Notes: a model not told the origin generated them from the sequence alone. Shown: positions 49,167-58,618, counted from the stretch's first letter. The stretch: DNA of 64,000 bases from Acidobacteriota bacterium (GCA_022826825.1 JAJDUD010000063.1:124001-188000); one strand, 5' to 3'. A program made the numbers and translations.

Positions 49167-50165
49167 ATGAAGATCCGCGACGTCCCGCCCGCCGAGTACG
49201 CCTTCGGCTACCGCGAGCCGCCACGCTCGGGAAACGAGATCAACGGACACGGCGAGCGCGAGCGGCGCCGCGCCACCCAGGTCTTCCACAACGCCGACTC
49301 CACGAAGCCGATCGACTGGCAGGGGCTCGACGACTTCTTCATGTGCGTGAACCCCTGGCAGGTGGTCCGGCACCGGCTCATCAACAAGTTCGAGCTCCGG
49401 AAGGAACGCGGCCCCGTCGCCCGCCGGGTCGTGGATGAGGGCCCCGGCCGGAATGCGGCGTTCGTGAAGGCGGCCGCCCGCGAGGCGGGTGCGAGCCTCG
49501 TCGGGGTCGCCGAGATCCAGGAGACGGACGTCTTCGAGGGACGCGAAGCCCCACACCGCTATGCCGTCTGCATCGGGCTCCCGATGGTCCGCGAAGAGAT
49601 GGCCCACGCGGCGCATCCCCGGGGGGCGGCCGAGGTGATGCGGACCTATCGCCGGATCGGCCTCATCGCCATGCGCCTCGGCCGCGAGATCCGCCGCCGG
49701 GGCTTCCCGGCGAAGGCCTACGGCGACCCGAACGCCACCGACATCCTCCACATTCCGCTCGCGGTCCGGGCGGGACTTGGCCAGCTCGGCAAGCACGGCT
49801 CCATGATCAGCCGCGAACACGGCTCCAACTTCCGCCTCGCCGCGGTCCTCACCGACATGCCGCTGGCACTGGACGCCCCGCGCGACATCGGGGTGGACGA
49901 CGTCTGCACCCATTGCCGCCGCTGCGTGATCGACTGTCCCCCCGACGCGATCTACGAGGAAAAACAGTGGATCCGGGGAGAGCAGCGCTGGTACGTGGAC
50001 TTCGACAAGTGCGTCCCCTACTTCACCAAGACCTACGGTTGCGCCATCTGCATCGAGGTGTGCCCCTGGTCGGAGCCCGGACGGGGCGAGAAGCTCAGTG
50101 ACATGATGTTGGCGAAACGGAACCGGGCCCGACCCCCTTCATCGCTTCCCGAGGACAAGGACTGA
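49167..50165 (+). CDS. Reductive-dehalogenase-like 4Fe-4S protein
   Basis: A 332-aa protein resembling the C-terminal part of reductive dehalogenases and epoxyqueuosine reductases. Two ferredoxin-type clusters are clear: 'CTHCRRCVIDCP' and 'C(10x)CAICIEVCPW'. The region before them ('GDPNATDILHIPLAVRAGLGQLGKHGSMISREHGSNFRLAAVLTDMPL' in short form 'AGLGQLGKHG', 'FRLAAVLTD') matches the corrinoid-binding fold of that superfamily. There is no Tat signal, so it is cytoplasmic, unlike respiratory dehalogenases. The M81 gene overlaps its stop (TGATG). Confidence 0.82.
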   Translation: MKIRDVPPAEYAFGYREPPRSGNEINGHGERERRRATQVFHNADSTKPIDWQGLDDFFMCVNPWQVVRHRLINKFELRKERGPVARRVVDEGPGRNAAFVKAAAREAGASLVGVAEIQETDVFEGREAPHRYAVCIGLPMVREEMAHAAHPRGAAEVMRTYRRIGLIAMRLGREIRRRGFPAKAYGDPNATDILHIPLAVRAGLGQLGKHGSMISREHGSNFRLAAVLTDMPLALDAPRDIGVDDVCTHCRRCVIDCPPDAIYEEKQWIRGEQRWYVDFDKCVPYFTKTYGCAICIEVCPWSEPGRGEKLSDMMLAKRNRARPPSSLPEDKD

Positions 50166-51754
50166 TGCGGAACACACTTCAAAACCACCCTCTCGCCGGG
50201 CGGCGGCTGCCGCAGTTGGCGCTGCTCGCAGCCGTCTCCACGAGCGTGCTCCCGGCCTGCGCGCCGCCCGCCGAACCCGGCCTCCGCATCGCGGTGGCGC
50301 GCTTCCAGCACGAGACCTGCACCTTCTGCCCCAGCGGCGACACCGAGGTCGAGGACTGGCTGCAGCACAGCGAGCCCCAGTCGGGCGAAGCACTGCTCGG
50401 TTCCGGCTCCCGCAGCTACATGGGCGGTTTCGTCCAGCGGGCGCGCGAGTTCGGCGACGTGGAACTCGTGCCCCTGATCTCGCCGGTCGGCGTGTTCGGC
50501 GGCTCGTCGCGAAGCTGGAACACGAAGGAGACCTTCGAACACTTCCTGGACGCCATGCTCGCGGAACTGGAGGCGCAACTGCCCGTGGACGGGGTCTATC
50601 TCGCGCTCCACGGGGCGATGGCGGTACGGGACGTCCCCCGTCCGGAAGCCGAGATCGCCCGCCGCTTCCGGGAACTCGTCGGCCCTGACGTTCCCATCGC
50701 CGGCACCTTCGACCTGCACGGGAACGAGGACGGGGAGTTCCTCGAGCACGCCAACTTCGCCTTCGTGACCAAGCGGTTCCCCCACTACGACTCCTATATC
50801 CAGGGCGAGCGGGCCGCCCGCGCCCTCCGGATCACCGCGCGGGGCGAGTACGAGCCCACCACCGCAAGCCGGAAGCCCGGGGTCATCACCGCTACCGTGC
50901 TGCAGTGGACCGGCCAGTCCCCGGCGATGGACATCATGGAGCGGGCGCGCCGGTGGGAGGCGCGCGAGCACGACACCTACGTGAGCGTCTTCTACGGCTA
51001 TCCGTGGTCGGACGTGCCGGACGTGGGCGCCACCGTCCATGTCATGACCAACGGGGACCAGGAACTCGCGGACCGGATCGCCGACGACATGGACGACTTC
51101 ATCTGGCGGGTCCGCGAGGACTTCGCCCTCGGCACGTATCCCCGCCCCGAGGAGGGGGCGCGGATCGTGGCGGCGGCGATCGCGGCCGGCGAGACGCCGG
51201 TAGCGGTCGGGGACCACAGCGACCGCCCCGGCGACGCGACGCACATCCTGAACGCCTTCACCGCGGCGGGGATCGGCAAGACCCTCTACGGCACGATCAG
51301 CTCGCCCGCCACTCTCGAGACCCTGGCGGCGACGGACGCCCAGCCTGGCGACCCCTTCGACCAGGAGATCGGCGGCTTCACCCCCTCCGGCGGCTCGCCC
51401 ACGCGCATCACCGGGACGCTCGAGTACTTCGACGAAGGCTTCGGCTACGACCGGATCGCCGTCGTCTCCTTCGGGGACGGCAACGTCGTCTTCCTCGTTC
51501 CCGCCTACGAGCAGGTGCTCTACCCGGAGGAATTCCGCATCGGAACGATCAATCCCGAGGACTACGAGGTGTTCGTGGTCAAGTCCCGGGTCCATTTCCG
51601 GCGCGGCTTCGACGAGACCGGCTACGCCCGCACCATCCAGATCATCGAGGCCCCCGAGCCGTTCGTGGGGACCACCTTCCTCGACGCGCTGCCGTACGAG
51701 AACGTCGACCTCAGCGAGTTCTATCCCTACGGGACGCCGCCGAAGCGACGCTGA
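50165..51754 (+). CDS. M81 family metallopeptidase (MlrC-like) lipoprotein
   Basis: A 529-aa MlrC-family protein. Family marks are 'RIAVARFQHETCTFCPSGD', 'GVYLALHGAMAV', 'GTFDLHGN' (zinc site Asp and His) and 'TKRFPHYDSYIQGERAARAL' in pattern. MlrC of sphingomonads completes breakdown of the cyanotoxin microcystin; most homologues have unknown peptide or amide substrates. The N terminus has a lipobox (L29-P-A-C32), placing it in the envelope. Translationally coupled to the 4Fe-4S gene. Confidence 0.88.
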   Translation: MRNTLQNHPLAGRRLPQLALLAAVSTSVLPACAPPAEPGLRIAVARFQHETCTFCPSGDTEVEDWLQHSEPQSGEALLGSGSRSYMGGFVQRAREFGDVELVPLISPVGVFGGSSRSWNTKETFEHFLDAMLAELEAQLPVDGVYLALHGAMAVRDVPRPEAEIARRFRELVGPDVPIAGTFDLHGNEDGEFLEHANFAFVTKRFPHYDSYIQGERAARALRITARGEYEPTTASRKPGVITATVLQWTGQSPAMDIMERARRWEAREHDTYVSVFYGYPWSDVPDVGATVHVMTNGDQELADRIADDMDDFIWRVREDFALGTYPRPEEGARIVAAAIAAGETPVAVGDHSDRPGDATHILNAFTAAGIGKTLYGTISSPATLETLAATDAQPGDPFDQEIGGFTPSGGSPTRITGTLEYFDEGFGYDRIAVVSFGDGNVVFLVPAYEQVLYPEEFRIGTINPEDYEVFVVKSRVHFRRGFDETGYARTIQIIEAPEPFVGTTFLDALPYENVDLSEFYPYGTPPKRR

Positions 51755-51766
51755 GGCCGAACGGCG

Positions 51767-52990
51767 CTACTCCGGCTCGGCCAGCCGGTTGTACCGGCGG
51801 AGGATGTCGCGGAGCCGGTCGTGGGGTAACCCATAGATCCTGCGGCCGTTTGCCCCGACCATGTCGCGCCCCGCCACCACGGCGTTGACGATGGCCTCCT
51901 CGGTGGCCTGCACCACTCCTTCGAAAAGGGGATTGATGTTGTTGTTCGCGAGGTTTTCGAGCGGGGCGACGCCGCCCTCGTTGTGGGCGGCCTCCTCGTT
52001 GGCGGTCGAGAAGGCGATGAAGATGTCGCCGGAGCCGTTCGAGGCGATGCTGCCGACCTTGCCGAGCGCCAGCGAGGTGCGCCGGACGAAGCGGTTGAGC
52101 TGGTGGGGGAGGAGCGGCGCATCCGTCGCCGCGACGATGATGATCGAACCGTCACGCCCGTAACCGTCGTCGACGTCCTGGCCCGGCGGGGTGTCGAACG
52201 GTCCCCGTTCCGGCGTCAGGTCCGGGATCTCGCGCCCCACGGGGACCCCGGCCACCGTCATCAGGTTCCGGCTCCCGAAGTTCGACTGCACGAGCACGCC
52301 GATCGTGTACTCGTCGCCCCCGGCCTCCACAATCCGGGACGAGGTGCCGATCCCGGCCTTGAAGCCGAACGTGCGCATCCCGGTGCCGCCTCCCACCGAG
52401 CCTTCGGCGACCGGGCCGCCCCGCGCCGAGTCGAGCGCCGCGAAGACGTGTTCCTGCCGGACGTGAAAGCCGTTGATGTCGTTGAGGAAGCCGTCCCAGG
52501 TCTCGGCGACCACCGGCAGGCTCCAGTCCGGCGCGTCCAGGTTCGCCTGCGCCCAGGCGATGGTGGCCTCGTGAACGGCGCCGACGCTGTGGGTGTTGGT
52601 GATCATCACCGCGCCCTCCAGGATCCCGCGGTCCCGCAGCCAGGTGGTGCCGGTCATCTCGCCGTTGCCGTTCAGGGTGAACCAGGCGGCGAACACCCGG
52701 CCGCGGCTGGCGCGGCCGCGCGGCAGGACAGCGGTGACTCCGGTGCGGACGGGTCCTTCCCCGACCACCAGCTCCCCGTCCCCCCGGATGATGGTGTGGT
52801 GGCCGACTTCGATTCCGGCCACGTCGGTGATGGCGTTCAGGGGACCGGGCGTGCCCTCGAAGGGCACTCCGAGATCCCGGGCCCGGGGGGAGTCCTGGCC
52901 GGCCGCCGCCGTGGCCAAGCCGAGCAGCACGGCGCCCGCAGCACCAACGGCCGGAGTGAGTCGCGGATAGAGGTTCTTCGGGGTGTTCAT
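51767..52990 (-). CDS. P1 family (DmpA-type) aminopeptidase, exported
   Basis: A 407-aa Ntn-type self-processing peptidase of family S58/P1. It has a signal peptide ('AVGAAGAVLLGLATAAAGQD'), 'ITDVAGIEVGHHTII', 'GSVGGGTGMRTFGFKAGIGTSSR' in pattern and 'NFGSRNLMTVAGVPVGR'. The autoproteolysis site is G281-S282 in 'DGSIIIVAATDAPLLPHQL'; S282 becomes the new N-terminal nucleophile. DmpA enzymes release N-terminal residues, including D-amino acids and beta-peptides. Start ATG 52990; it follows the radical SAM gene by 28 bp on the same strand. Confidence 0.9.
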   Translation of the reverse strand: MNTPKNLYPRLTPAVGAAGAVLLGLATAAAGQDSPRARDLGVPFEGTPGPLNAITDVAGIEVGHHTIIRGDGELVVGEGPVRTGVTAVLPRGRASRGRVFAAWFTLNGNGEMTGTTWLRDRGILEGAVMITNTHSVGAVHEATIAWAQANLDAPDWSLPVVAETWDGFLNDINGFHVRQEHVFAALDSARGGPVAEGSVGGGTGMRTFGFKAGIGTSSRIVEAGGDEYTIGVLVQSNFGSRNLMTVAGVPVGREIPDLTPERGPFDTPPGQDVDDGYGRDGSIIIVAATDAPLLPHQLNRFVRRTSLALGKVGSIASNGSGDIFIAFSTANEEAAHNEGGVAPLENLANNNINPLFEGVVQATEEAIVNAVVAGRDMVGANGRRIYGLPHDRLRDILRRYNRLAEPE

Positions 52991-53018
52991 GGGCACTTCT
53001 CCTTGGGTCTCGGAATCC

Positions 53019-54101
53019 CTATTGAAACAGGGAACGAGAAGCGCCGGGAGCGCGGGGCGGCCGGAAAAGATCCAGCCTGAAGGGCGGATGCTTCCGGTCG
53101 AGCCCGTACCGCCGGGAGGCCAGCCGGAACCGATTCGCCAGGAGTTCCGCGTAGGGACCCTCCCCCCGCATCCGATCTCCGAACTTCGCATCGTAGAGTC
53201 GGCCCCCGCGGGTGTCCCGGATCAGAGTCTCCACGTGCGCGGCGCGCGTCGGCACGTGGGTCTCCAGCCACTCGGAGAACAGCTCCTTCAGTTCGTGCGG
53301 CAGCCGCACCAGGATGAACCCGGCAGAACCGGCCCCCGCGTTCGCCGCCGCCTCCAGGATGGCCTCGAGTTCGGAGTCGTTCAGGGCCGGGATCATCGGC
53401 GACGCCAGCACGCCTACGGGAACGCCGGCTTCGTGTAGCGCGGCGATCGTCGTCAGCCGACGTGCGGGCGCCGCCGCCCGCGGCTCCATGGCCCGGGCGA
53501 GGTCCCGCCGGAGCGTCGTCACGGAAACCATCACCTGGGCCAGCCCCTCCTTCGCCATCGGAACGATGACGTCGAGGTCCCGGAGGATCAGGGCCGACTT
53601 GGTGACGATGCCGGTGGGGTGGCGCGCCTCGCGCAGCACCTCGAGGAGTTGCCGGGTGATCTGGAGGTCCCGCTCGACCGGCTGGTAGGGATCGGTGTTC
53701 GAGCCGAGCGCCAGCGGGCCCACCTGATAACCGGGCTTTCGGAGTTCGCGGCGCAGCAGGTTCGCCGCCTCCGGCTTGGCCACGATCTTCGTCTCGAAAT
53801 CGAGGCCCGGCGAATATCCGAGGTAGGCGTGGCTCGGCCGGGCAAAGCAGTAGATGCACCCGTGCTCGCAGCCGCGGTACGGGTTGATCGAGCGGTCGAA
53901 GGGGATGTCCGGCGAGTCGTTCCGGGCGATGATCGTCTTCGTCCGGTCAATGATGACCTCGGTGGGGACACGTTCCGGCGGGGGATCGCGGGAGTCCCAG
54001 CCGTCGTCGAACGCCTCCCGGCGCAGTGCCTCGAACCGTCCCGCGGGGTTGGATACCGCTCCCCGCCCGCGGAGAGGCTTCCCCCCGCCTCCGGGGTCCA
54101 C
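53019..54101 (-). CDS. PA0069-type radical SAM protein (spore-photolyase-like)
   Basis: A 360-aa radical SAM protein. The iron-sulfur motif is 'CEHGCIYC' (CxxxCxxC) in 'NPYRGCEHGCIYCFARPSHAYLG' in pattern, followed by 'LALGSNTDPYQPVE' and 'GIVTKSALILRDLDVI', the hallmarks of the PA0069/SplB-like group. Relation to spore photoproduct lyase suggests DNA or nucleic-acid chemistry, but no substrate is known for this branch. GTG start just seven bases after the VWA gene, so it ends a likely four-gene operon (dipeptidase-like, TPR-like, VWA, radical SAM). Confidence 0.88.
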   Translation of the reverse strand: MDPGGGGKPLRGRGAVSNPAGRFEALRREAFDDGWDSRDPPPERVPTEVIIDRTKTIIARNDSPDIPFDRSINPYRGCEHGCIYCFARPSHAYLGYSPGLDFETKIVAKPEAANLLRRELRKPGYQVGPLALGSNTDPYQPVERDLQITRQLLEVLREARHPTGIVTKSALILRDLDVIVPMAKEGLAQVMVSVTTLRRDLARAMEPRAAAPARRLTTIAALHEAGVPVGVLASPMIPALNDSELEAILEAAANAGAGSAGFILVRLPHELKELFSEWLETHVPTRAAHVETLIRDTRGGRLYDAKFGDRMRGEGPYAELLANRFRLASRRYGLDRKHPPFRLDLFRPPRAPGASRSLFQ

Positions 54102-54108
54102 CGCGGGG

Positions 54109-54990
54109 CTATTCCGGCTGGAGGGCGTCGAGCGCGCCCGCGAGGGCGGACTCGATCTCCCCGGCCTCGCCTGACGTCCGGACCACCTGTCCCCCGCTGA
54201 TCTCGGCCAGGTAGGTCAGCGCCCAGAAGGGATCCACGTTCCTCAGACCGCGCAGGTCGCGTCCGGAATCCTGCAGATGACGGCCCTCGAACTCGATCTG
54301 GTTCGCGAGATCGTCAGCGCTGATGCTCCCGTAGGTCCCGCCAACCCGGCCGGAACGGGTGAGGTTCGGAGGCGCGGTGATCGCAAGCACGGTCGGCGGC
54401 ACCCCGGCAGCCGCGAAGAGCGGCCACGAATCGCGAGCCCAACTGGCGCCGTCCACACCGTCCGTGAAGACCACCAGGACCGGGCGTCCCGGCCGGTCGG
54501 CAAGGAGGCCGAATGCCAGAGTGAGCGCGTTGTTGAACGCCGCCGGACCGCCGCTCCGCAACTCCCCGGCCGCCGCCGCCGCGTCGGCGCAGGTTCCGTC
54601 CCAGCCGGCGTGGAGTTCCACCGAGCGGGTGAAACCGAGGAGGGCGCAACGATCCTCGTCGTCGAGCGCCGAAAACAGCGTCCGGATCCCGGCTGCCGCG
54701 GACCGCAGCCGCGCCCCCGAGACGCTGGAACTCAGATCGAACACGGCGACCACCGACAGCGGCTCCTGCCCGGTCCAGACGGGTCGGGACAGGTCCTCGC
54801 GCCGGCGGCGCAGCAGGTCGAGCCCCGCGCCGCCGACTCCGGGAGCCGTGGGCGCCTCGGGGTGGGCCTGGATCCGAGAGGCCGCAACAGGCCCCGGCGC
54901 ACCTGCCGCGTCGGCGGATCCCGCGACCTCTCCGGCGGAAAGGAAGCCGGTCGCCAGAATCGCCAGCGCCATCGCCGCGAGCACTCTCAT
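54109..54990 (-). CDS. Secreted VWA protein, module copy 1
   Basis: A 293-aa exported VWA protein (signal peptide ending around 'GFLSAGEVAG'). MIDAS D85-L-S87-S-S89 and 'FTDGVDGASWARD' are intact. It shares with the two other VWA proteins of this module a cysteine pair (C115, C134), the 'SWAR' motif and the overall size, but lacks their C-terminal beta domain. It is preceded by, and overlaps by ATGA, a TPR-like gene, and followed seven bases later by the radical SAM gene. Confidence 0.85.
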   Translation of the reverse strand: MRVLAAMALAILATGFLSAGEVAGSADAAGAPGPVAASRIQAHPEAPTAPGVGGAGLDLLRRRREDLSRPVWTGQEPLSVVAVFDLSSSVSGARLRSAAAGIRTLFSALDDEDRCALLGFTRSVELHAGWDGTCADAAAAAGELRSGGPAAFNNALTLAFGLLADRPGRPVLVVFTDGVDGASWARDSWPLFAAAGVPPTVLAITAPPNLTRSGRVGGTYGSISADDLANQIEFEGRHLQDSGRDLRGLRNVDPFWALTYLAEISGGQVVRTSGEAGEIESALAGALDALQPE

Positions 54991-55988
54991 CGTTCGCTCC
55001 CTCCCTCCGTGGGCTCCCGCACCTCGTCCTTCATCGCCTGGAATATCCCGGGGTACTCAAGAGCCGGACCGAGCCAGTAGCGCCATTCGGGCTCCCAACC
55101 CGTCGGCGCCCGGGCGAGCAAGGCCGCCGCCGCCTCGGCGGCGCCCTCGGCATCACCCTGGCTGAGCCGCGCCGCCACCAGCCCGGAGACGGCGGCCGGC
55201 GAGCGGCGCGAACGCCGGACGGCCTCGGCAAAGGCGGCCTCGGCGGCGGCGAACTCTCCGCTCCCGAGCGCGATCTCGCCCCGAATGAGCAGCAAGGCGA
55301 GTCGAGGTCCCGACCGGAGACGGGCGTCGCCCAGTTGGTCGAGAACGAAAACGGCGTCCTCCGACCGCCCGAGGTCGAGAAGCACCCCCGCGAAGCGGAT
55401 CCGAAGGTCGGGATCGTCCGGAGTCTCTTCCAGGAGTTCCTGGAGCATGACGCCGGCGCGCGTGAGATATGTCGGTTCCTCGCGCTGCTTTCCGAACATC
55501 CACAGCGCCGCCGCGAACGCCCGCCGGACGTCGCGGTCACCCGGCAGGTCCTCGAGGGCCCCCTCGAAGGCTACGACCCCGGGACCGACCGAGAGCTGCA
55601 CCTGATAGGAAAAGGCAAGCGCCAGCCACCAGCGGCGGATCCAGTCGTCGCGGTCCTCCGGATCCGGAATCGCCTTGAGCAGATTGCGCGCCAGTTGCAC
55701 GTGGGTTTCGGGGTACCCGTGCGCGATCGCTTCGGTGTGCAGGAGCGCCGCCGTCTTGAGCTCCCGCGCGCCGGGCGCGGAGGCGATGAAATCGCCGGCC
55801 ACCCGCTCCACCGAATCCGGATCGAACCCGGCGAGCACGCGGCCGGAACTGATGAAGAGCCCGCCGCGCACCTCGTTCAGAAGCTCCTCGTAGCCGCTCG
55901 CATCGATGCGGCCCTGGGCCGGCGCGAGGCCGGAAGCACTAGCGACCGCGACCAGCGACAGGACAACGGAAATCGGGAAGAAACGCAC
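54987..55988 (-). CDS. Exported TPR-like helical-repeat protein, module copy 1
   Basis: A 333-aa helical protein with a signal peptide ('FFPISVVLSLVAVASASGLAPAQG'). Degenerate TPR helices include 'DLRIRFAGVLLDLGRSEDAVFVLDQLGD' in pattern and 'GEIALGSGEFAAAEAAFAEAVRRS' in pattern. 'ALLHTEAIAHGYPE' near residue 80 matches 'ALMHAETVAHF' and 'ALLHADAVGQL' in the two other copies. Start taken at a GTG (55988) just before the signal peptide; a TTG at 56063 would add 25 residues and overlap the upstream dipeptidase-like gene. Its stop overlaps the VWA start (ATGA). Confidence 0.75.
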   Translation of the reverse strand: MRFFPISVVLSLVAVASASGLAPAQGRIDASGYEELLNEVRGGLFISSGRVLAGFDPDSVERVAGDFIASAPGARELKTAALLHTEAIAHGYPETHVQLARNLLKAIPDPEDRDDWIRRWWLALAFSYQVQLSVGPGVVAFEGALEDLPGDRDVRRAFAAALWMFGKQREEPTYLTRAGVMLQELLEETPDDPDLRIRFAGVLLDLGRSEDAVFVLDQLGDARLRSGPRLALLLIRGEIALGSGEFAAAEAAFAEAVRRSRRSPAAVSGLVAARLSQGDAEGAAEAAAALLARAPTGWEPEWRYWLGPALEYPGIFQAMKDEVREPTEGGSER

Positions 55989-56059
55989 TGCCTTGGAGAC
56001 GGTGAATGTAGCAGGATGCGTGCCACGGCACTCCCCTCTCGCGGCCGGCGCGCGTCCGC

Positions 56060-57253
56060 TCAATCGTCGGACAGGACCTCGCGGAGGACGCGCAGGAAGT
56101 TGCCGCCCAGCAGCTTGGCGAGGTCCTCCTCGCTCCAGCCGCGGGCGTGCAGCGCGGCGGTGACCCGGACCCAGCGATCGAGAGCGGCCAGCTCGGCGTC
56201 CGCGTAGTGCCGCGAATCGGGGTCCCAGCCGTCGAGCGCGGCATCCGTCGCGAGCCCGACGTGGTCGATGCCGACGAGTTCCGCCACATATTCGATGTGC
56301 GCGACCATGTCCTCCATCCCCGCCTCGCCGTCGCCGTCCCGGTCCAGCATCCAGCCGATCGGCGTGATCCCGATGACGCCGCCCGTCGCCGCAATGGCCC
56401 GCAACTCGTCATCGTCCTTGGTGCGGTCCTGCGGAGTGAGCGCTTCGGCGTTCGCGTGGCTCGCGAGGACCGGCTTGTTCGAGAGGGCGGCGGCATCGAG
56501 CGTGGATTGCCGACTCAGGTGGGAGACGTCCACGATCATGCCCAGGCGGTTCATTTCCGCGATGGCCCGGCGTCCCAGGTCCGTCACCCCTCGCTCGTCT
56601 CCCTCGTAGGAGCCATAGGCGAGCCGCTCATCGGGTTCGTGTCCCTCCTTGTCGCCATAGCGAAGCTGCAGCACCCGGAGGCCCTCGGCGTACCAGCGGC
56701 CCAGATTGGCCAGCTCGCCGTCGAGCTGCCATTGCGGCGCCACCCGGGACTGGACGTAGAAGACGTACGCGTACTCCCCGTTCTCGCGCGCCGTCTCGAT
56801 GTCCCCGTAGCTGAGGACCACCCGGGCGTTCGCGATCGTGCCGTCGGCGGTCCGGTCGCGGAAATCGATCATCCCCTCCAGCCCGAAACCGCTCATGCTG
56901 AAGATGCCCATGTCGATCCCGGTGACCGCCTTGAGCGTGCCGAAGTCACCCGGGCCGGCGCCGGGAAAGACGGAAAGCTCGCACCCGGTCCGGCAGTGCG
57001 GATCCACCTTGACCAGGCTGCTGGCGGTACCGTCCACGACGGTTTGCCGGGCCACGAACTCGCGGGCCCATTCCAGGTCGGCCGCCGTGGCCGGCGCGCC
57101 CGTTCCCGGGACCACCACTTCGGGGGCCTGCGCCCCCGCCCGCAACGGCGCTGGGGAGGGAGGCGTTACCGTTCCGCGTTCGCCGCTTCCGGGAACCGAC
57201 GCGGAGGCCGGCAGCAACAGCAGTGCCAGGATGAGGACTCGCAAGAGGGTCAT
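56060..57253 (-). CDS. M19 membrane-dipeptidase-like protein with an incomplete metal site
   Basis: A 397-aa exported protein of the renal dipeptidase (M19) family. The C-terminal half is typical: 'DLGRRAIAEMNRLGMIVDVSHLS' in pattern (H245), 'VLASHANAEALTPQDRTKDDDELRAIAATGGVIGI' in pattern (H266; 21 residues apart as in human dipeptidase) and 'HVGLATDAALDG'. The N-terminal HxD zinc pair ('DxHxD') is missing: the segment reads 'VVDGTASSLVKVD'. The bridging Glu after 'AlE' is also not seen. So one zinc position seems lost. It heads a run with TPR-like, VWA and radical SAM genes. Confidence 0.78.
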   Translation of the reverse strand: MTLLRVLILALLLLPASASVPGSGERGTVTPPSPAPLRAGAQAPEVVVPGTGAPATAADLEWAREFVARQTVVDGTASSLVKVDPHCRTGCELSVFPGAGPGDFGTLKAVTGIDMGIFSMSGFGLEGMIDFRDRTADGTIANARVVLSYGDIETARENGEYAYVFYVQSRVAPQWQLDGELANLGRWYAEGLRVLQLRYGDKEGHEPDERLAYGSYEGDERGVTDLGRRAIAEMNRLGMIVDVSHLSRQSTLDAAALSNKPVLASHANAEALTPQDRTKDDDELRAIAATGGVIGITPIGWMLDRDGDGEAGMEDMVAHIEYVAELVGIDHVGLATDAALDGWDPDSRHYADAELAALDRWVRVTAALHARGWSEEDLAKLLGGNFLRVLREVLSDD

Positions 57254-57367
57254 TCGGCGCCTCCCGACGTCATTCGAGTGTCCGGAGCCGGCTCGGGCCA
57301 CGGATGTTCCCATGCCGATTCTCGAAACGCGACACTGATCCGGTTCGCGAAAGGAAACCCGCCCCGC

Positions 57368-58618
57368 TTGCCAGAACCTTCCCTTCCCCGACGCTCGCCC
57401 CGTGATCCGGTCGTCACCGGCATGGGGCTCCTTTCCCAGGTCGGCACCGGAACCGCCGAGCATCGCGAGATCCTGAAGTCCGGAACGCAGGTTCCGTTCT
57501 CGGTCTACGAACCCGGGATCCAGTGCCAGACCGGGTGCCAACTGGTGGGCGCCTACCGCGGCTCCCTCGATCCGGCGGACCTTGGGCTCGACCGCTCGGA
57601 AGCCCGTTTCATGGGCCGGATGTCCCTCCTCGCGGTGCGCGCGGCACGGATCGCGCTCGAGCAGTCGGGGCTCCCGACACGGGACCTCGCGGTGGTGGTC
57701 GGCACCGGCACCGGGGAAATCGAGACCCACCGGGAGGTCGTGCGCCGAGTGGAACGCGGCGGACGCGTCCGGGTCCTGCCGACCACGATCCCCCGCATCA
57801 TGGCGTCCACCGTCTCGGCGAACCTCGCCACGGTGCTCAAGACCCGCGGCCCGTCGCTCTCCGTCACCGCGGCCTGCGCCGGCGGCGGCTACAACCTCGC
57901 CATCGCCGCCGCCTGGATCCGTGAAGGCATCGTGGACCACGCCCTCGCCGGCGGGGTCGAAGCGGAAGACGTCCACTTCCATCTCGGTTTCGACTCCATG
58001 CGCGCCTACACGCGGCTCGACAACCACCGGCCGGAATGGGCTTCGAGGCCCTACGCCGCCGATCGCGCCGGTTTCATCTTCGGAGAGGGCGCCGGGATCC
58101 TGGCGCTCGAATCGCGGGAATCCGCCGAGCGCCGGGGCGCGGAGATCCTCGGCTCGATCCGCGGCTTCGGGATGTCGTCGGACGGTAGCGGCGAAATGGT
58201 CGCTCCCGCCAGCAAGGGCGCCGAACTGGCCATGCGGAGGGCGCTCCGGCACGCTGGCGTACCGGAACGGACCATCGGCTACATCAACACCCACGGCACC
58301 TCCACGCCGCTCGGCGACATCTCCGAGGTGCGGGCGATCCGCCGCGTCTTCGACGACGGTCCCGTCCCGTACGGCTCGACCAAGGGCTACACCGGCCACA
58401 CCGTCTCCGCCGCCGGGGCGCTCGAAGCCGCCTTCACGTTCCTCATGCTCCGGGAGGGTTGGATCTCCCCCTCGGTGAACGCGGAACCGCTCGATCCCGA
58501 ACTCACGGACTACCCTCCGGTCCTCCGTCCCACCGGCACCGATGCCGAGTGGGCGCTTTCCAACTCGTTCGGCTTCGGCGGGACGAACATCTCCCTGGTC
58601 CTCCGCCGGGAAGGCTGA
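57368..58618 (+). CDS. Beta-ketoacyl synthase (FabF-like), stand-alone
   Basis: A 416-aa thiolase-fold ketosynthase. The active-site Cys is C170 ('VTAACAGGG'), with H309 ('NTHGTSTPLGD') and H344 ('KGYTGHTVSAAG', K339) completing the Claisen condensation triad. 'NSFGFGGTN' near the C terminus is also present. TTG start chosen because it opens directly before 'VVTGMGLLSQVG'. It has no acyl-carrier protein or reductase next to it and no fab cluster nearby, so its pathway (fatty acid, or a secondary lipid) is not shown. Divergent from the dipeptidase-like gene, 114 bp apart. Confidence 0.9.
   Translation: MPEPSLPRRSPRDPVVTGMGLLSQVGTGTAEHREILKSGTQVPFSVYEPGIQCQTGCQLVGAYRGSLDPADLGLDRSEARFMGRMSLLAVRAARIALEQSGLPTRDLAVVVGTGTGEIETHREVVRRVERGGRVRVLPTTIPRIMASTVSANLATVLKTRGPSLSVTAACAGGGYNLAIAAAWIREGIVDHALAGGVEAEDVHFHLGFDSMRAYTRLDNHRPEWASRPYAADRAGFIFGEGAGILALESRESAERRGAEILGSIRGFGMSSDGSGEMVAPASKGAELAMRRALRHAGVPERTIGYINTHGTSTPLGDISEVRAIRRVFDDGPVPYGSTKGYTGHTVSAAGALEAAFTFLMLREGWISPSVNAEPLDPELTDYPPVLRPTGTDAEWALSNSFGFGGTNISLVLRREG

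Noticed and set aside
49167..50165. Respiratory reductive dehalogenase
   Set aside because: It lacks a Tat signal and is shorter than RdhA, and no RdhB-like anchor with several membrane helices is present; only superfamily similarity is supported.
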